Origin: Weissella confusa
GTDB lineage: Bacteria > Bacillota > Bacilli > Lactobacillales > Lactobacillaceae
DNA: 64,000 nt
Assembly: GCA_041871065.1 (NCBI GenBank)
Contig: CP168942.1
Location: 1,768,501 to 1,832,500, forward strand
Direction: 5' to 3'
This document shows positions 48,248 through 56,097 of this stretch, in pieces (the first letter of the stretch is position 1; each line of letters opens with the position of its first letter). The position numbers were made by a program, and so were the translations under genes. The notes beneath the pieces were generated by a model that did no database searches, was not told the DNA's origin, and saw nothing but the letters and a program-made list of their open reading frames with translations.

Positions 48248-49046
48248 CGTCGGCATACTCCATTAGTATGTTCGTTACCGTAGTGGGTTGTTCAAAATGA
48301 ACATTGTGTCCAGCATTGGCAACCGCTACGCGTGCAACACTCGGCAGTGCTTCAGCCATTCGGTCGTTAATCACCGTAAACTTAGCATCATCACTACCAG
48401 TAATTAGCACCACCGGCACCTGCAAATTAGCCAACTCTGGCCAATAGTTAGGCATAGCGCCAGTACCAAAACCGCGCAACGAATTGGCCACGTTGGTCGC
48501 CGTTTGGTTAACGCGTTGCTCGTGCATAAACGCTTGTTGTTCAGCGGACGCATTTTGCTGACTCGCGAAGAGTGGCAGCTTTTCCCAGTCAGCGACAAAG
48601 GCATCCATACCATCGCGCTCAATTCGATCAGCCTTTTGCTCATCACTTGCCACACGTGCTTCACGGTCAGTTTGATCTGCAATCCCCGCCGTCCCGCTTT
48701 CTAGGAACAACCGCTGGAGTCGTTCAGGAAATTGGTTTGCAAAGGCCAACGCTAGACGTGCGCCCATTGAATAGCCCACCAAGTTCACCTTATCAACACC
48801 CAATGTATCTAAGATGGCCACGATATCAAGGGCTTGGTTAGTTGCATCAAAGCGCTCTGCTGACACAATCGGCGTTTGCCCACTGAACCCTAATAGGTCC
48901 AAGTAAATGCGCGTACCAACCGGTTGCACTTGTTCGTAATCCGCAAAGCTCCCCATGAATCCGTGGAAAAATAACCACGTTGGTGCACCATCACCTTCAA
49001 TACGCACGTGATAGGGATAATCGTTTACCAGTACCAGCTTATCCAT
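48237..49046 (-). CDS. menH: SHCHC synthase MenH (alpha/beta hydrolase)
   Basis: A 269-residue alpha/beta hydrolase that removes pyruvate from SEPHCHC. The oxyanion region is FFHGFMGS, the nucleophile serine lies in GYSMGARLAL, the acid Asp in ITGSDDAKF and the His in AGHNVHFEQP. Start at ATG 49046 (MDKLVLVNDYPYHV) within the last codons of menD (eight-base overlap). An upstream in-frame extension to 49121 lies inside menD and is rejected. The position between menD and menC matches the pathway order and supports this assignment over a generic hydrolase. Confidence 0.9.
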   Translation of the reverse strand: MDKLVLVNDYPYHVRIEGDGAPTWLFFHGFMGSFADYEQVQPVGTRIYLDLLGFSGQTPIVSAERFDATNQALDIVAILDTLGVDKVNLVGYSMGARLALAFANQFPERLQRLFLESGTAGIADQTDREARVASDEQKADRIERDGMDAFVADWEKLPLFASQQNASAEQQAFMHEQRVNQTATNVANSLRGFGTGAMPNYWPELANLQVPVVLITGSDDAKFTVINDRMAEALPSVARVAVANAGHNVHFEQPTTVTNILMEYADDAD

Positions 49047-50715
49047 TGAACGCCTCACGAATCTTGGCCAACACCGCATCGTGTTCGGCAACGTTTTGCA
49101 CACGCGTACTTTGCACTTCAATCAAACGAAGTGATGTTGCAGGTTGTGCAAGCAACTCACGCAAATCATCTTGTGACGTTGCCAAGTGATAGTCCGCATC
49201 GTAAAGGGCAGCAATCTTCTCAACCGACAAAGCCAACGGTGTACCGAACATCGGCTCGAAGTAATCCTTTGCCGCTGCTTGGGGCAAGAACGAGAAGATC
49301 CCACCACCATTGTTATTAACAACCACAATCGTCATCGCCAAGTTGGCTTGATGAGCCATCATCAACCCATTCATATCATGGAAGAGCGTCAAATCACCCG
49401 TCAAGAATGTCGTTGGCTTGCCGTTCATCGCCATACCAAAGGCCGATGAGACTGTCCCATCAATGCCGTTAGCCCCACGGTTTGCCATCACATGCACATT
49501 CGCAGCTGGCATAAAGTAGTTATCCATGTCACGAATTGGCATTGAATTCGCTATGAATACTTGGCTATCAGCTGGAACAGCCGCCATCACACCAGGCAAG
49601 GCAACTTCAGACATTGCAGTCGTTGCAATTGCTGTTGCCAGCGTTTGCTTAACCGTTTGCCATTGTGTGAGGTAATCGTTCTCAGTACGTCCATCGGTCG
49701 CCAACAAATCATCGACCAAGGCCATTTCATCAACGGCCAACGTTGTCGTTGTTTGGCGCGAGTGGTCGTGACCAGCATGGTTAACCCCGACTTGAATCAC
49801 CTGTACCTGCTTGTCACGTAGCCAAGCAACAACACGGGCTGAAACTGGTGTCCCACCAAAGCGAACAGCGACATCAGGTACGAGTGCGTCATCAAGCGCA
49901 CCAGCTTCAAGCAAAGCATCAATACCATTAATAGCTGCGTCACTTGGACGCACGTTACTCAAGACATCTGCCAACATCGGCGTTTGGAAGTGCTCAGCCA
50001 AGGTTGCAAACTTTTCAGCTTGCCACCCCGTCTCATCAGGTCCCACTAATAGCAGTGCCTTTTCATCGCGCAGCTTGTTCGCAAGCATTGCAACAGTCGC
50101 TTCGTCAGCACGCATCGTGCCAACCGTAATGATTTGTTCAGTCACGGTTGGCCACGCTTCGCCTAAATCAGGCATCAACGGCTTACGTAATGGCAAGTTA
50201 ATTTGAACTGGTCCAGCTGGTGCAGTCGTCGCCGTAGCAACCAGTTGTTGGACATGGTAATCGATGTACGCTGTCACATCAGTGTGGTCATCTTGCATTT
50301 GCAACGCACTAAATGCCTTTGTGTTGTCGCCATACATATTAGCTTGGTTGACCGTTTGCGGCGCGCCAATTTCTTGTAACTCTTCTGGTCGATCAGTCGT
50401 CAACGCAATCAAGGGCACGTGTGAAATGTGCGCTTCCATGATTGCTGGCAAGTAATTGGCCGTTGCCGTTCCTGATGTCGCTAACAAAGCTACTGGCTTG
50501 TGCATTGCCTTGGCCATTCCGAGCGCAAAGAAAGCTGCTGAGCGCTCATCCACATCCACCGTCACACGGACGTCATCACGAACAACTTGCATTTCAGCAA
50601 GCAACAAAGCGAACGGCGTCGTACGTGAACCTGGTGATACCACGAAGTCATGTACACCTTGGATAACCAAGCTGGTCAATAAGTGCTTAATGTTTCGGGT
50701 CAAAATTTCATTCAT
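49039..50715 (-). CDS. menD: SEPHCHC synthase MenD (ThDP enzyme)
   Basis: A 558-residue thiamine-diphosphate enzyme that joins 2-oxoglutarate to isochorismate. The N-terminal Pyr domain has FVVSPGSRTTPFALLLAE and TVDVDERSAAFFALGMAKA. The C-terminal PP domain has the ThDP/Mg motif GDLTLFHDMNGL...NNNGGGIFSFLPQ and NRGANGIDGTVSSAFG. It begins with ATGA overlapping the menF stop. Full length for the family, no lesions. Confidence 0.95.
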   Translation of the reverse strand: MNEILTRNIKHLLTSLVIQGVHDFVVSPGSRTTPFALLLAEMQVVRDDVRVTVDVDERSAAFFALGMAKAMHKPVALLATSGTATANYLPAIMEAHISHVPLIALTTDRPEELQEIGAPQTVNQANMYGDNTKAFSALQMQDDHTDVTAYIDYHVQQLVATATTAPAGPVQINLPLRKPLMPDLGEAWPTVTEQIITVGTMRADEATVAMLANKLRDEKALLLVGPDETGWQAEKFATLAEHFQTPMLADVLSNVRPSDAAINGIDALLEAGALDDALVPDVAVRFGGTPVSARVVAWLRDKQVQVIQVGVNHAGHDHSRQTTTTLAVDEMALVDDLLATDGRTENDYLTQWQTVKQTLATAIATTAMSEVALPGVMAAVPADSQVFIANSMPIRDMDNYFMPAANVHVMANRGANGIDGTVSSAFGMAMNGKPTTFLTGDLTLFHDMNGLMMAHQANLAMTIVVVNNNGGGIFSFLPQAAAKDYFEPMFGTPLALSVEKIAALYDADYHLATSQDDLRELLAQPATSLRLIEVQSTRVQNVAEHDAVLAKIREAFNG

Positions 50716-51869
50716 TTAACTTGTCCTTCTAGTAAGTTCATCATTGGTTGCATCTTCAACCCAGTTTCAGCATATTCTGAATCCGCATTTGAATCGGCCA
50801 AAATACCCGCACCGGCAAAGAGATTGGCTTGCGTGCCAGTCACCCACATTGAGCGAATGCCGACAATCATTTCACCGTCCCCATTTGGCTTCACAACACC
50901 AACCGGGCCAGCAAATAAGCCACGCGGTTGACGTTCAATTTGCGCAATTGTTGCCATAGCCCAGTCAACTGGCTTACCACCAAGGGCTGGGGTTGGATGC
51001 AAGCGCTCTGCCAACGCCAGCACCGTGTTAGCATCACGTAACTTTCCAGCAATTGGTGTGTACAAATGTTGTACTTGCGGGTTCTTCATAATTTGTGGGC
51101 CATCTGGCAAAGTTAAGTCAGCCACGTCAGCGAGGCGGTCAACAATTGTGTCAACGACATACGCGTGCTCTTGCAAATTCTTCGCATCATGCAACAGTTC
51201 ATCCGCTAGCTGTTCATCTTCAGCATCCGTCGTGCCACGACGAATTGTGCCAGCCACACCGGCCGTCTCGAATTGTCCACGGTTCACTTTAGCCAAGCGT
51301 TCAGGCGTCGCTGAAATAAACACCTCATCCCCACGCTTGATCACCATGTGATAACTGTTCGGTTGCTGATCTGCCAAATCCGCCAACAACTGAGCCAAAT
51401 TCAAGTGACCAGATAACGTTACTTGGCGTTGACGACCAAGCACAACCTTTTGGTGCGCCTCATTATTAGCCATATCCCGAATGGCATCGTTCACGCGTTC
51501 AGGCCAATCCATTTCATCCGTCGTTGCTGTAATTGCAACTGCGTCTTGGCGATAAGGTGCGCCAAACGGATTCGTCTCACGTCCCCACAAGTATTGATCC
51601 GTGATGTCGTACAATACCGCTGGCAACACAAAATAGCCATTCATTAGTTGGCTCTCTGTTACGTTTTGGTCATCGAATGCAAATCCACCAAAGACCAGAT
51701 AGCGCTGTTGCTTCGCCCAGTCTGCGACTTCTTCGAATGATGCCCCAATTAATTCTTCTGCAATTCCGAAACCATAATAGCGTGCACGCTTATCCGCTGT
51801 TGCAAAATAAACGGCATTTTCAGCTTGCGCAAATCGATCACGGAGTTGTTTTTCAGATGGAAAACTCAT
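50712..51869 (-). CDS. menF: Isochorismate synthase MenF
   Basis: A 385-residue chorismate-utilising enzyme, first step of the menaquinone branch. C-terminal core motifs are KVVLGRQRQVTLSG, FISATPERLAKVNRG, AGTIRRGTTDAEDEQLA, HLYTPIAGKL, HPTPALGGKP and GIRSMWVTGTQANLFAGAGI. These match isochorismate rather than anthranilate synthases, and the men context agrees. TATACT at 51895-51900 (minus strand) is a candidate -10, with GAGG shortly before the ATG. menB, menE, menA and the prenyl-transfer steps are not in the window, so they must be encoded elsewhere or the strain makes only an intermediate. Confidence 0.93.
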   Translation of the reverse strand: MSFPSEKQLRDRFAQAENAVYFATADKRARYYGFGIAEELIGASFEEVADWAKQQRYLVFGGFAFDDQNVTESQLMNGYFVLPAVLYDITDQYLWGRETNPFGAPYRQDAVAITATTDEMDWPERVNDAIRDMANNEAHQKVVLGRQRQVTLSGHLNLAQLLADLADQQPNSYHMVIKRGDEVFISATPERLAKVNRGQFETAGVAGTIRRGTTDAEDEQLADELLHDAKNLQEHAYVVDTIVDRLADVADLTLPDGPQIMKNPQVQHLYTPIAGKLRDANTVLALAERLHPTPALGGKPVDWAMATIAQIERQPRGLFAGPVGVVKPNGDGEMIVGIRSMWVTGTQANLFAGAGILADSNADSEYAETGLKMQPMMNLLEGQVK

Positions 51870-51991
51870 GCTTATACCTCACTTCTGTTCTATTAGTATA
51901 GCACTCGTTTGTCCCATATATGAGCCACATTTCAATGGCGTGTTAATTTAACTTGTTACGCTTTTAACAAAGTCCATAGTATACTATTAGT

Positions 51992-52084
51992 ATGCAGATT
52001 TATCGCATCGATTTCTCACAATTAATCTCACAACTTTTGCTGGTAACACAGCATTTACCTTTCAAATCGAACGCTGCATACTAA
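51992..52084 (+). CDS. Possible 30-residue small protein
   Basis: Short frame from ATG 51992 to TAA 52082-52084, beginning MQIYRIDFSQLISQLL and ending PFKSNAAY. It is moderately hydrophobic in the middle. No ribosome site is visible because the predicted transcript starts at or next to the ATG. The frame ends exactly where the terminator stem begins, which is suggestive, but the frame is short enough to occur by chance. Confidence 0.25.
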   Translation: MQIYRIDFSQLISQLLLVTQHLPFKSNAAY

Positions 52085-52122
52085 CTCGTTTCTGTCACTC
52101 CCATGATAGAAACGAGTTTTTT
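52084..52122 (+). terminator. Plus-strand intrinsic terminator
   Basis: Ten-base perfect stem ACTCGTTTCT (52084-52093) / AGAAACGAGT (52108-52117) followed by T6 on the plus strand. On the minus strand no T run follows, so it points to plus-strand transcription. Confidence 0.85.
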
Positions 52123-52128
52123 ATTAGC

Positions 52129-52157
52129 AAAAAAGAGGCATACCGTAGTATCCCTCT
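52129..52157 (-). terminator. Terminator of the ABC exporter gene
   Basis: On the minus strand AGAGGGATAC pairs with GTATGCCTCT, followed by TTTTTT, eight bases after the stop codon at 52165. Confidence 0.8.
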
Positions 52158-52164
52158 AAACAAA

Positions 52165-53958
52165 CTATTCGAATTGTGCATCGTACAACGTCTTGTATGT
52201 GCCACCTTGTGCCAACAACTCATCGTGCGTCCCGCGCTCGACAATTCGACCATCATTCAATACCACAATTTGATCAGCATTGTGGACCGTACTCAAACGG
52301 TGAGCAATCACAATTGTTGTCTTGTGCGTCATCAAATTATCCAAGGCGTGTTGAATAATCTTTTCGGATTCATTATCCAATGCTGCCGTCGCCTCATCCA
52401 AGATAACTATTTCAGCATCCTTAACCAACGCGCGGGCAATTGACAACCGTTGCTTTTGACCGCCAGACAACTTGACACCACGTTCACCAACGGTGGTATT
52501 CATGCCATCCGGCAAGCCACGAATAAAGTCGGCTACCGCTGCACGTTCAGCTGCATCCCAGAGACGCTCATCACTGACATCCCCAGAACCATAGCGAATG
52601 TTGTCCGCAATCGTGCCATCAACAATTGTGACATCTTGGCTAACAATTGAAATGTGCTGACGCAAATTGCGAATGTCGATATCTTCAATCTTCATATCGT
52701 CAAAGCGGATTTCGCCACCTGTACGCTCATAGAAACGTGTCAGCAAACGAATTAGCGTTGACTTTCCGGCACCTGAACGGCCAACTAGCGCGGTTGTCTT
52801 ACCAGCTGGAATCATTAAATTAATGCCATTCAATGACGCCACACGCTCCAAATCGTAACTAAATGTCACGTTCTCCAATTCAATCCCCTTCTGCAAAGGA
52901 CTTGGGAATGGCTGTGGGTCATCTGAGTTCTTAATCGTTTCAACCGCACCCATAATGTCCTTGGTGCGATCATACGAGACTTGAGCCGTTTGTAGCATGT
53001 TCAACAAACGTGAGAATGAACGGATTGGGTCTTGTAGCAAAGCCAAATAACTCAAGTAGGCAACCAATTCACCCACAGTTAAGTGCCCCTGAATAACTAA
53101 CAAGCCACCAAACGCCAGCACAATCGCTGTCCCAATCGTATTAATGAAGTTAACCAATGGCTGGAAAATCGCCTGCCAACGGGTTGCTTCGAGTTGATAC
53201 GTATTTTGTTCCTCAACAATATCCTTAAAGCGCCGTGTCTCTTCATCTTCCGTCGTATAGCTCTTAATCAACTCAATTTCAGTAATTGTCCCTTGCAGTT
53301 GATTTGAAATCTGTGAACTTGTTGCACGAACCTTGGTGTACGCTTCACGAATGCGTGCACGAAAGAAGCGAATTGTCACAAACAGCACTGGGAACGTGAT
53401 GCTAACCAACAATGCTAGCTGCCAATCTTGAATGAACAAGAACGTCAAGACAGCCACGAACGTAAAAATATTACCGATAATGCCAAAGCTATCTGAACTA
53501 ATCAAGTTTTGTAGGCTGCTGATGTCGCTGGTTAGGCGAACCATCAAATCGCCAGTCTTAGCACTTTGAAAATAATCATAGTCTTGCTTCAAGATGCGGT
53601 TGTACGTCTGCAAACGCAGGTCGGTAATCGACCGTTGTGACAACACCTGCATCAAATAAGTCGAAATAAACGACACAACACCCAAAGCCAACGTTGTGAC
53701 CAACAATAGTGACACTTGTACAGTCAAGGCAGGAACACTTTTCAGCGCCACTGCATGGTCAATCACACGTTGCGTAAATTGTGGCACGATGAAGTTCAAG
53801 CCTGCAATAATAAGCAACAACACCATGTTTAACACTAACAATGACTTACGCTTTAAGACGCTACCAAAAACAAACTTAAGCATCTCCGTCAATGTTGTAT
53901 CTGATTCTTTTAGATAAGCCTTCATTTCAGAAGGACTCATCCGGCCACGATTCATCAT
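52165..53958 (-). CDS. ABC exporter, fused membrane and ATPase domains
   Basis: A 597-residue type IV (MsbA/LmrA-like) half transporter. Residues about 25-320 contain six transmembrane helices. Residues about 355-590 are the ATPase: Walker A GRSGAGKST, Q-loop IVSQDVTIVDG, signature KLSGGQKQR, Walker B IVILDEATAALD and H-loop IVIAHRLSTVHNAD. As a homodimer it would export lipids, drugs or peptides; the substrate is not evident. GGAGG lies nine bases before the ATG pair at 53958. It is a single-gene unit with its own terminator, so no partner is suggested. Confidence 0.93.
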   Translation of the reverse strand: MMNRGRMSPSEMKAYLKESDTTLTEMLKFVFGSVLKRKSLLVLNMVLLLIIAGLNFIVPQFTQRVIDHAVALKSVPALTVQVSLLLVTTLALGVVSFISTYLMQVLSQRSITDLRLQTYNRILKQDYDYFQSAKTGDLMVRLTSDISSLQNLISSDSFGIIGNIFTFVAVLTFLFIQDWQLALLVSITFPVLFVTIRFFRARIREAYTKVRATSSQISNQLQGTITEIELIKSYTTEDEETRRFKDIVEEQNTYQLEATRWQAIFQPLVNFINTIGTAIVLAFGGLLVIQGHLTVGELVAYLSYLALLQDPIRSFSRLLNMLQTAQVSYDRTKDIMGAVETIKNSDDPQPFPSPLQKGIELENVTFSYDLERVASLNGINLMIPAGKTTALVGRSGAGKSTLIRLLTRFYERTGGEIRFDDMKIEDIDIRNLRQHISIVSQDVTIVDGTIADNIRYGSGDVSDERLWDAAERAAVADFIRGLPDGMNTTVGERGVKLSGGQKQRLSIARALVKDAEIVILDEATAALDNESEKIIQHALDNLMTHKTTIVIAHRLSTVHNADQIVVLNDGRIVERGTHDELLAQGGTYKTLYDAQFE

Positions 53959-54040
53959 ATCTCGTCACCTCCACTTCATTTTATCCGACAACAATCATAA
54001 CACCACTGACGAAAAGTGAGTGCAAAAGGGTTTGGATACC

Positions 54041-54072
54041 AAAAAAGCCGAACCCACCACAGGTTCGACTTT
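54041..54072 (-). terminator. Terminator of module X1-Y1
   Basis: On the minus strand GTCGAACC pairs with GGTTCGGC, followed by TTTTTT, just after the Y1 stop codon at 54080. Confidence 0.85.
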
Positions 54073-54079
54073 CATAAAC

Positions 54080-55048
54080 TTATTGTTGTGGTTGCAAAAC
54101 TTCGACCATTGCAACTGTCGCTTCCAACGGTTGCGCCTTCACACCTTGGTGTTCTAGCTTAAAAACCTTTGGATTTGACGCAACTTCAATGTAGTCACGC
54201 ATTTCCAAATACCAGCTAGCCAAGAAATCAAACTCAACCAACGTATCCAACCATGAGGCCGCGTCATGGCCATCAACCACTTGTAGATGCCAGACCCCTT
54301 GCAGTTGCAAGATACGGACTTCAATGTTGTTCTTAACAACCATCGCAGCCCCGTTTATCGTGCGCTTCAAGTAGTAACCACTGTGCGCCGAGTGAACAAA
54401 CAGGCGATCCAACAAACGGTCTGGTACGTAACTCGGAATGAGTTGGTAAATATAATTATCAGCTGTTTCCAAAATGTTGTAGTCAACTGAGTAACCAAGC
54501 GTTTGTTCCATGTATCGACCAAAGACCAATAGCATCGCTGCAATCTTGCGTACCGCCGTTGAGGCTTCCTTTTCACGCAAATCAACGACAAGCAAGTTGG
54601 TCAACGCTTCTGAGTTAAACAACAATTGGCGTTGTTCAGGTAGCCAGAAAGCCACCTGTTCACCAGTACGTTGCTCTACCAAATAAGCGCCACCTTGTGT
54701 GCCCAAGACAAATCGGAATGTGACTGGTGTCTCCAAACCCTTCACTCGAAGCGTCAATTCTTCACTATCATCAGACATCAAAATTGTGTATGCATCTGAC
54801 TTGGCAAACTCCATGAAACGATTCATCGCCAACATGTAAATGTCAGCCAAACCATACTGACGTGGCACTTGTACCCACTTATCATCAAGCAATCGTTGGT
54901 TCAACGCCAACAACAAACCATGTACTTGCGCTGGTTCGTTTGATTCTGACAAATCGTGCACGTTAGTAATCATTGTTTGCACACGGTCAAGGTCCGCTTG
55001 CAATTGTGCCGTGTACCCCGTTACACGGTCATGTAATTCCCTAAGCAT
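54080..55048 (-). CDS. Unknown protein Y1, paralogue of the gene at 60082-61119
   Basis: A 322-residue soluble protein that I do not recognise. An N-terminal helical segment (residues about 1-60: LHDRVTGYTAQLQADLDRVQTM) is followed by a globular domain with WVQVPRQYGLADIYMLAMNRFMEF, LFNSEALTNLLV, FGRYMEQTLGYSVDYNILETADNYIY, LLDRLFVHSAHSGYYLK and VVDGHDAASWLDTLVEFDFLASWYLEMRDYIE. The same motifs occur in order in Y2, including the end of the protein, VEVLQPQ. No signal peptide, membrane span or known active site is visible. It begins six bases after X1 and shares its terminator, so X1 and Y1 are one operon, and the pairing is repeated by X2-Y2. It probably works in a complex with X1 (inference). 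Confidence 0.85.
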   Translation of the reverse strand: MLRELHDRVTGYTAQLQADLDRVQTMITNVHDLSESNEPAQVHGLLLALNQRLLDDKWVQVPRQYGLADIYMLAMNRFMEFAKSDAYTILMSDDSEELTLRVKGLETPVTFRFVLGTQGGAYLVEQRTGEQVAFWLPEQRQLLFNSEALTNLLVVDLREKEASTAVRKIAAMLLVFGRYMEQTLGYSVDYNILETADNYIYQLIPSYVPDRLLDRLFVHSAHSGYYLKRTINGAAMVVKNNIEVRILQLQGVWHLQVVDGHDAASWLDTLVEFDFLASWYLEMRDYIEVASNPKVFKLEHQGVKAQPLEATVAMVEVLQPQQ

Positions 55049-55054
55049 GTAATG

Positions 55055-55951
55055 TTACTTCCCTTTACTCTTCTTAGTTGTTGGCTTGGCTGTTTCTTCT
55101 ACACCAGCCAATGACTTAACGTAGTCAGCATATAGTGACTCCGCCTTCGCTGCAAACGTCTCAAAATCACCGAAAGTTTCTTCGATGGCGTGTTGTTCGT
55201 ACGCCAAGACAGATTCTTCCTTTTCAAGTGACAACAATTGCTCCTCGTTCTTAGCGATTAACATTGGCAAGTCAGCTGCCTTCTTATCGGTTGCATCCAA
55301 TGCATCCAACTTAACTTGCAATTCAGCTAACTCATCACCATTGCGCTTGAACAAGCCCTTCTTGTTTTCAAGCTCAGCCTTCTTCTTTTCCAACTCAGCG
55401 CGTTCTTTGTCACGGTCAGGTTGACCAGCAACTGTTTCACGCATGCCAGCCAAAAGGCGCTCGATTTCAGCACGCTCAGTTGCGTGGACCGTTTCGTCAG
55501 TCTTCGATAATGCAACTGACTTCTTCAACAATTCAAAAGCTGCCATGTTGAAAATGAATGTGACTGAAAACGGATCAAGCACACCAAATTCACGACGGTC
55601 CCACCAGTCGCCGAAGAACAAGTGGAATACCCCAACTTCCGTTTCTTCATAGAAGAAGAATGGGAACTTCTCTGACAAATAAGTAATCAAGTTCTTAGCA
55701 ACGTGGTGGCTAATCTTAGGGCGCAAATCGTCAACAAGCGCAGCTAACACACGGTTGTTATCTGCACCAGCGGCATCATGCACTGTCATATTGTATCGAC
55801 GTGCATCAATCATCTCAAAAATTTGACGATCATCCCCAGCCATAATCGCCTCTTCAAACTTGGTCAAAAAGGCTTGCTTCTTTTGCAAATCACCTTGCAA
55901 TTCGTCGGCCAAGTTACCAGTCTCTGTCTTATAATATGGCGTTTCTTCCAT
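55055..55951 (-). CDS. Unknown protein X1, paralogue of the gene at 61122-61994
   Basis: A 298-residue soluble protein, not recognised. Residues about 20-100 are helical and include ALVDDLRPKISHHVAKN. The conserved core is YLSEKFPFFFYEETEVGVFHLFFGDWWDRREFG followed by LDPFSVTFIFN, about residues 90-140. Residues about 145-230 form a charged coiled coil (ERAELEKKKAELENKKGLFKRNGDELAELQVKLDAL). The end, IEETFGDFETFAAKAESLYADYVKSL, is again conserved with X2. The Lys-rich tail (TKKSKGK) is specific to this copy. Start at ATG 55951 with GAGGGG immediately upstream. First gene of the X1-Y1 pair. Confidence 0.85.
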   Translation of the reverse strand: MEETPYYKTETGNLADELQGDLQKKQAFLTKFEEAIMAGDDRQIFEMIDARRYNMTVHDAAGADNNRVLAALVDDLRPKISHHVAKNLITYLSEKFPFFFYEETEVGVFHLFFGDWWDRREFGVLDPFSVTFIFNMAAFELLKKSVALSKTDETVHATERAEIERLLAGMRETVAGQPDRDKERAELEKKKAELENKKGLFKRNGDELAELQVKLDALDATDKKAADLPMLIAKNEEQLLSLEKEESVLAYEQHAIEETFGDFETFAAKAESLYADYVKSLAGVEETAKPTTKKSKGK

Positions 55952-55990
55952 GACCCCTCATCTCCGTTTTTCTCGTTTTTGTTAATTACA

Positions 55991-56018
55991 ATTTTACCAT
56001 AGGAAGCTTAATTGTAAC
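55991..56018 (-). promoter_or_regulatory. Candidate promoter of X1-Y1
   Basis: TAAAAT -10 (55991-55996, minus strand) preceded by TGG, an extended -10 form, with GTTACA 16 bp upstream as -35. Confidence 0.5.
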
Positions 56019-56052
56019 GGTCTCCACCAAGATTCAATATTTCTATAAACAC

Positions 56053-56083
56053 AAAAAGGCCACACAACTATGTGTGGCCTTTC
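56053..56083 (-). terminator. Terminator of the GH3 glycosidase gene
   Basis: Perfect stem AAAGGCCACACA / TGTGTGGCCTTT followed on the minus strand by T run, 15 bp after the stop codon at 56098. Confidence 0.9.
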
Positions 56084-56097
56084 GATTGCAATATTCA

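Larger units (their letters stand above)
51980..52122 (+). ncRNA. Putative small plus-strand transcript (sRNA or mini-gene)
   Basis: A TATACT -10 hexamer (51980-51985) is followed about 100 bp later by a strong plus-strand terminator (52084-52122). No known plus-strand gene lies upstream that this terminator could serve. A transcript would start near 51992, exactly at an ATG that opens a 30-codon frame (see separate entry), so it could be a small RNA or a leaderless mini-mRNA. The -35 is poor (TTACGC, 18-bp spacer). The two flanking genes, menF and the ABC exporter, are both on the minus strand. Confidence 0.4.

Noticed and set aside
48237..49121. Longer MenH start at 49121
   Set aside because: It would extend 75 bases into menD with a Cys/Arg-rich, non-family N-terminus; 49046 fits the family and the overlap pattern.
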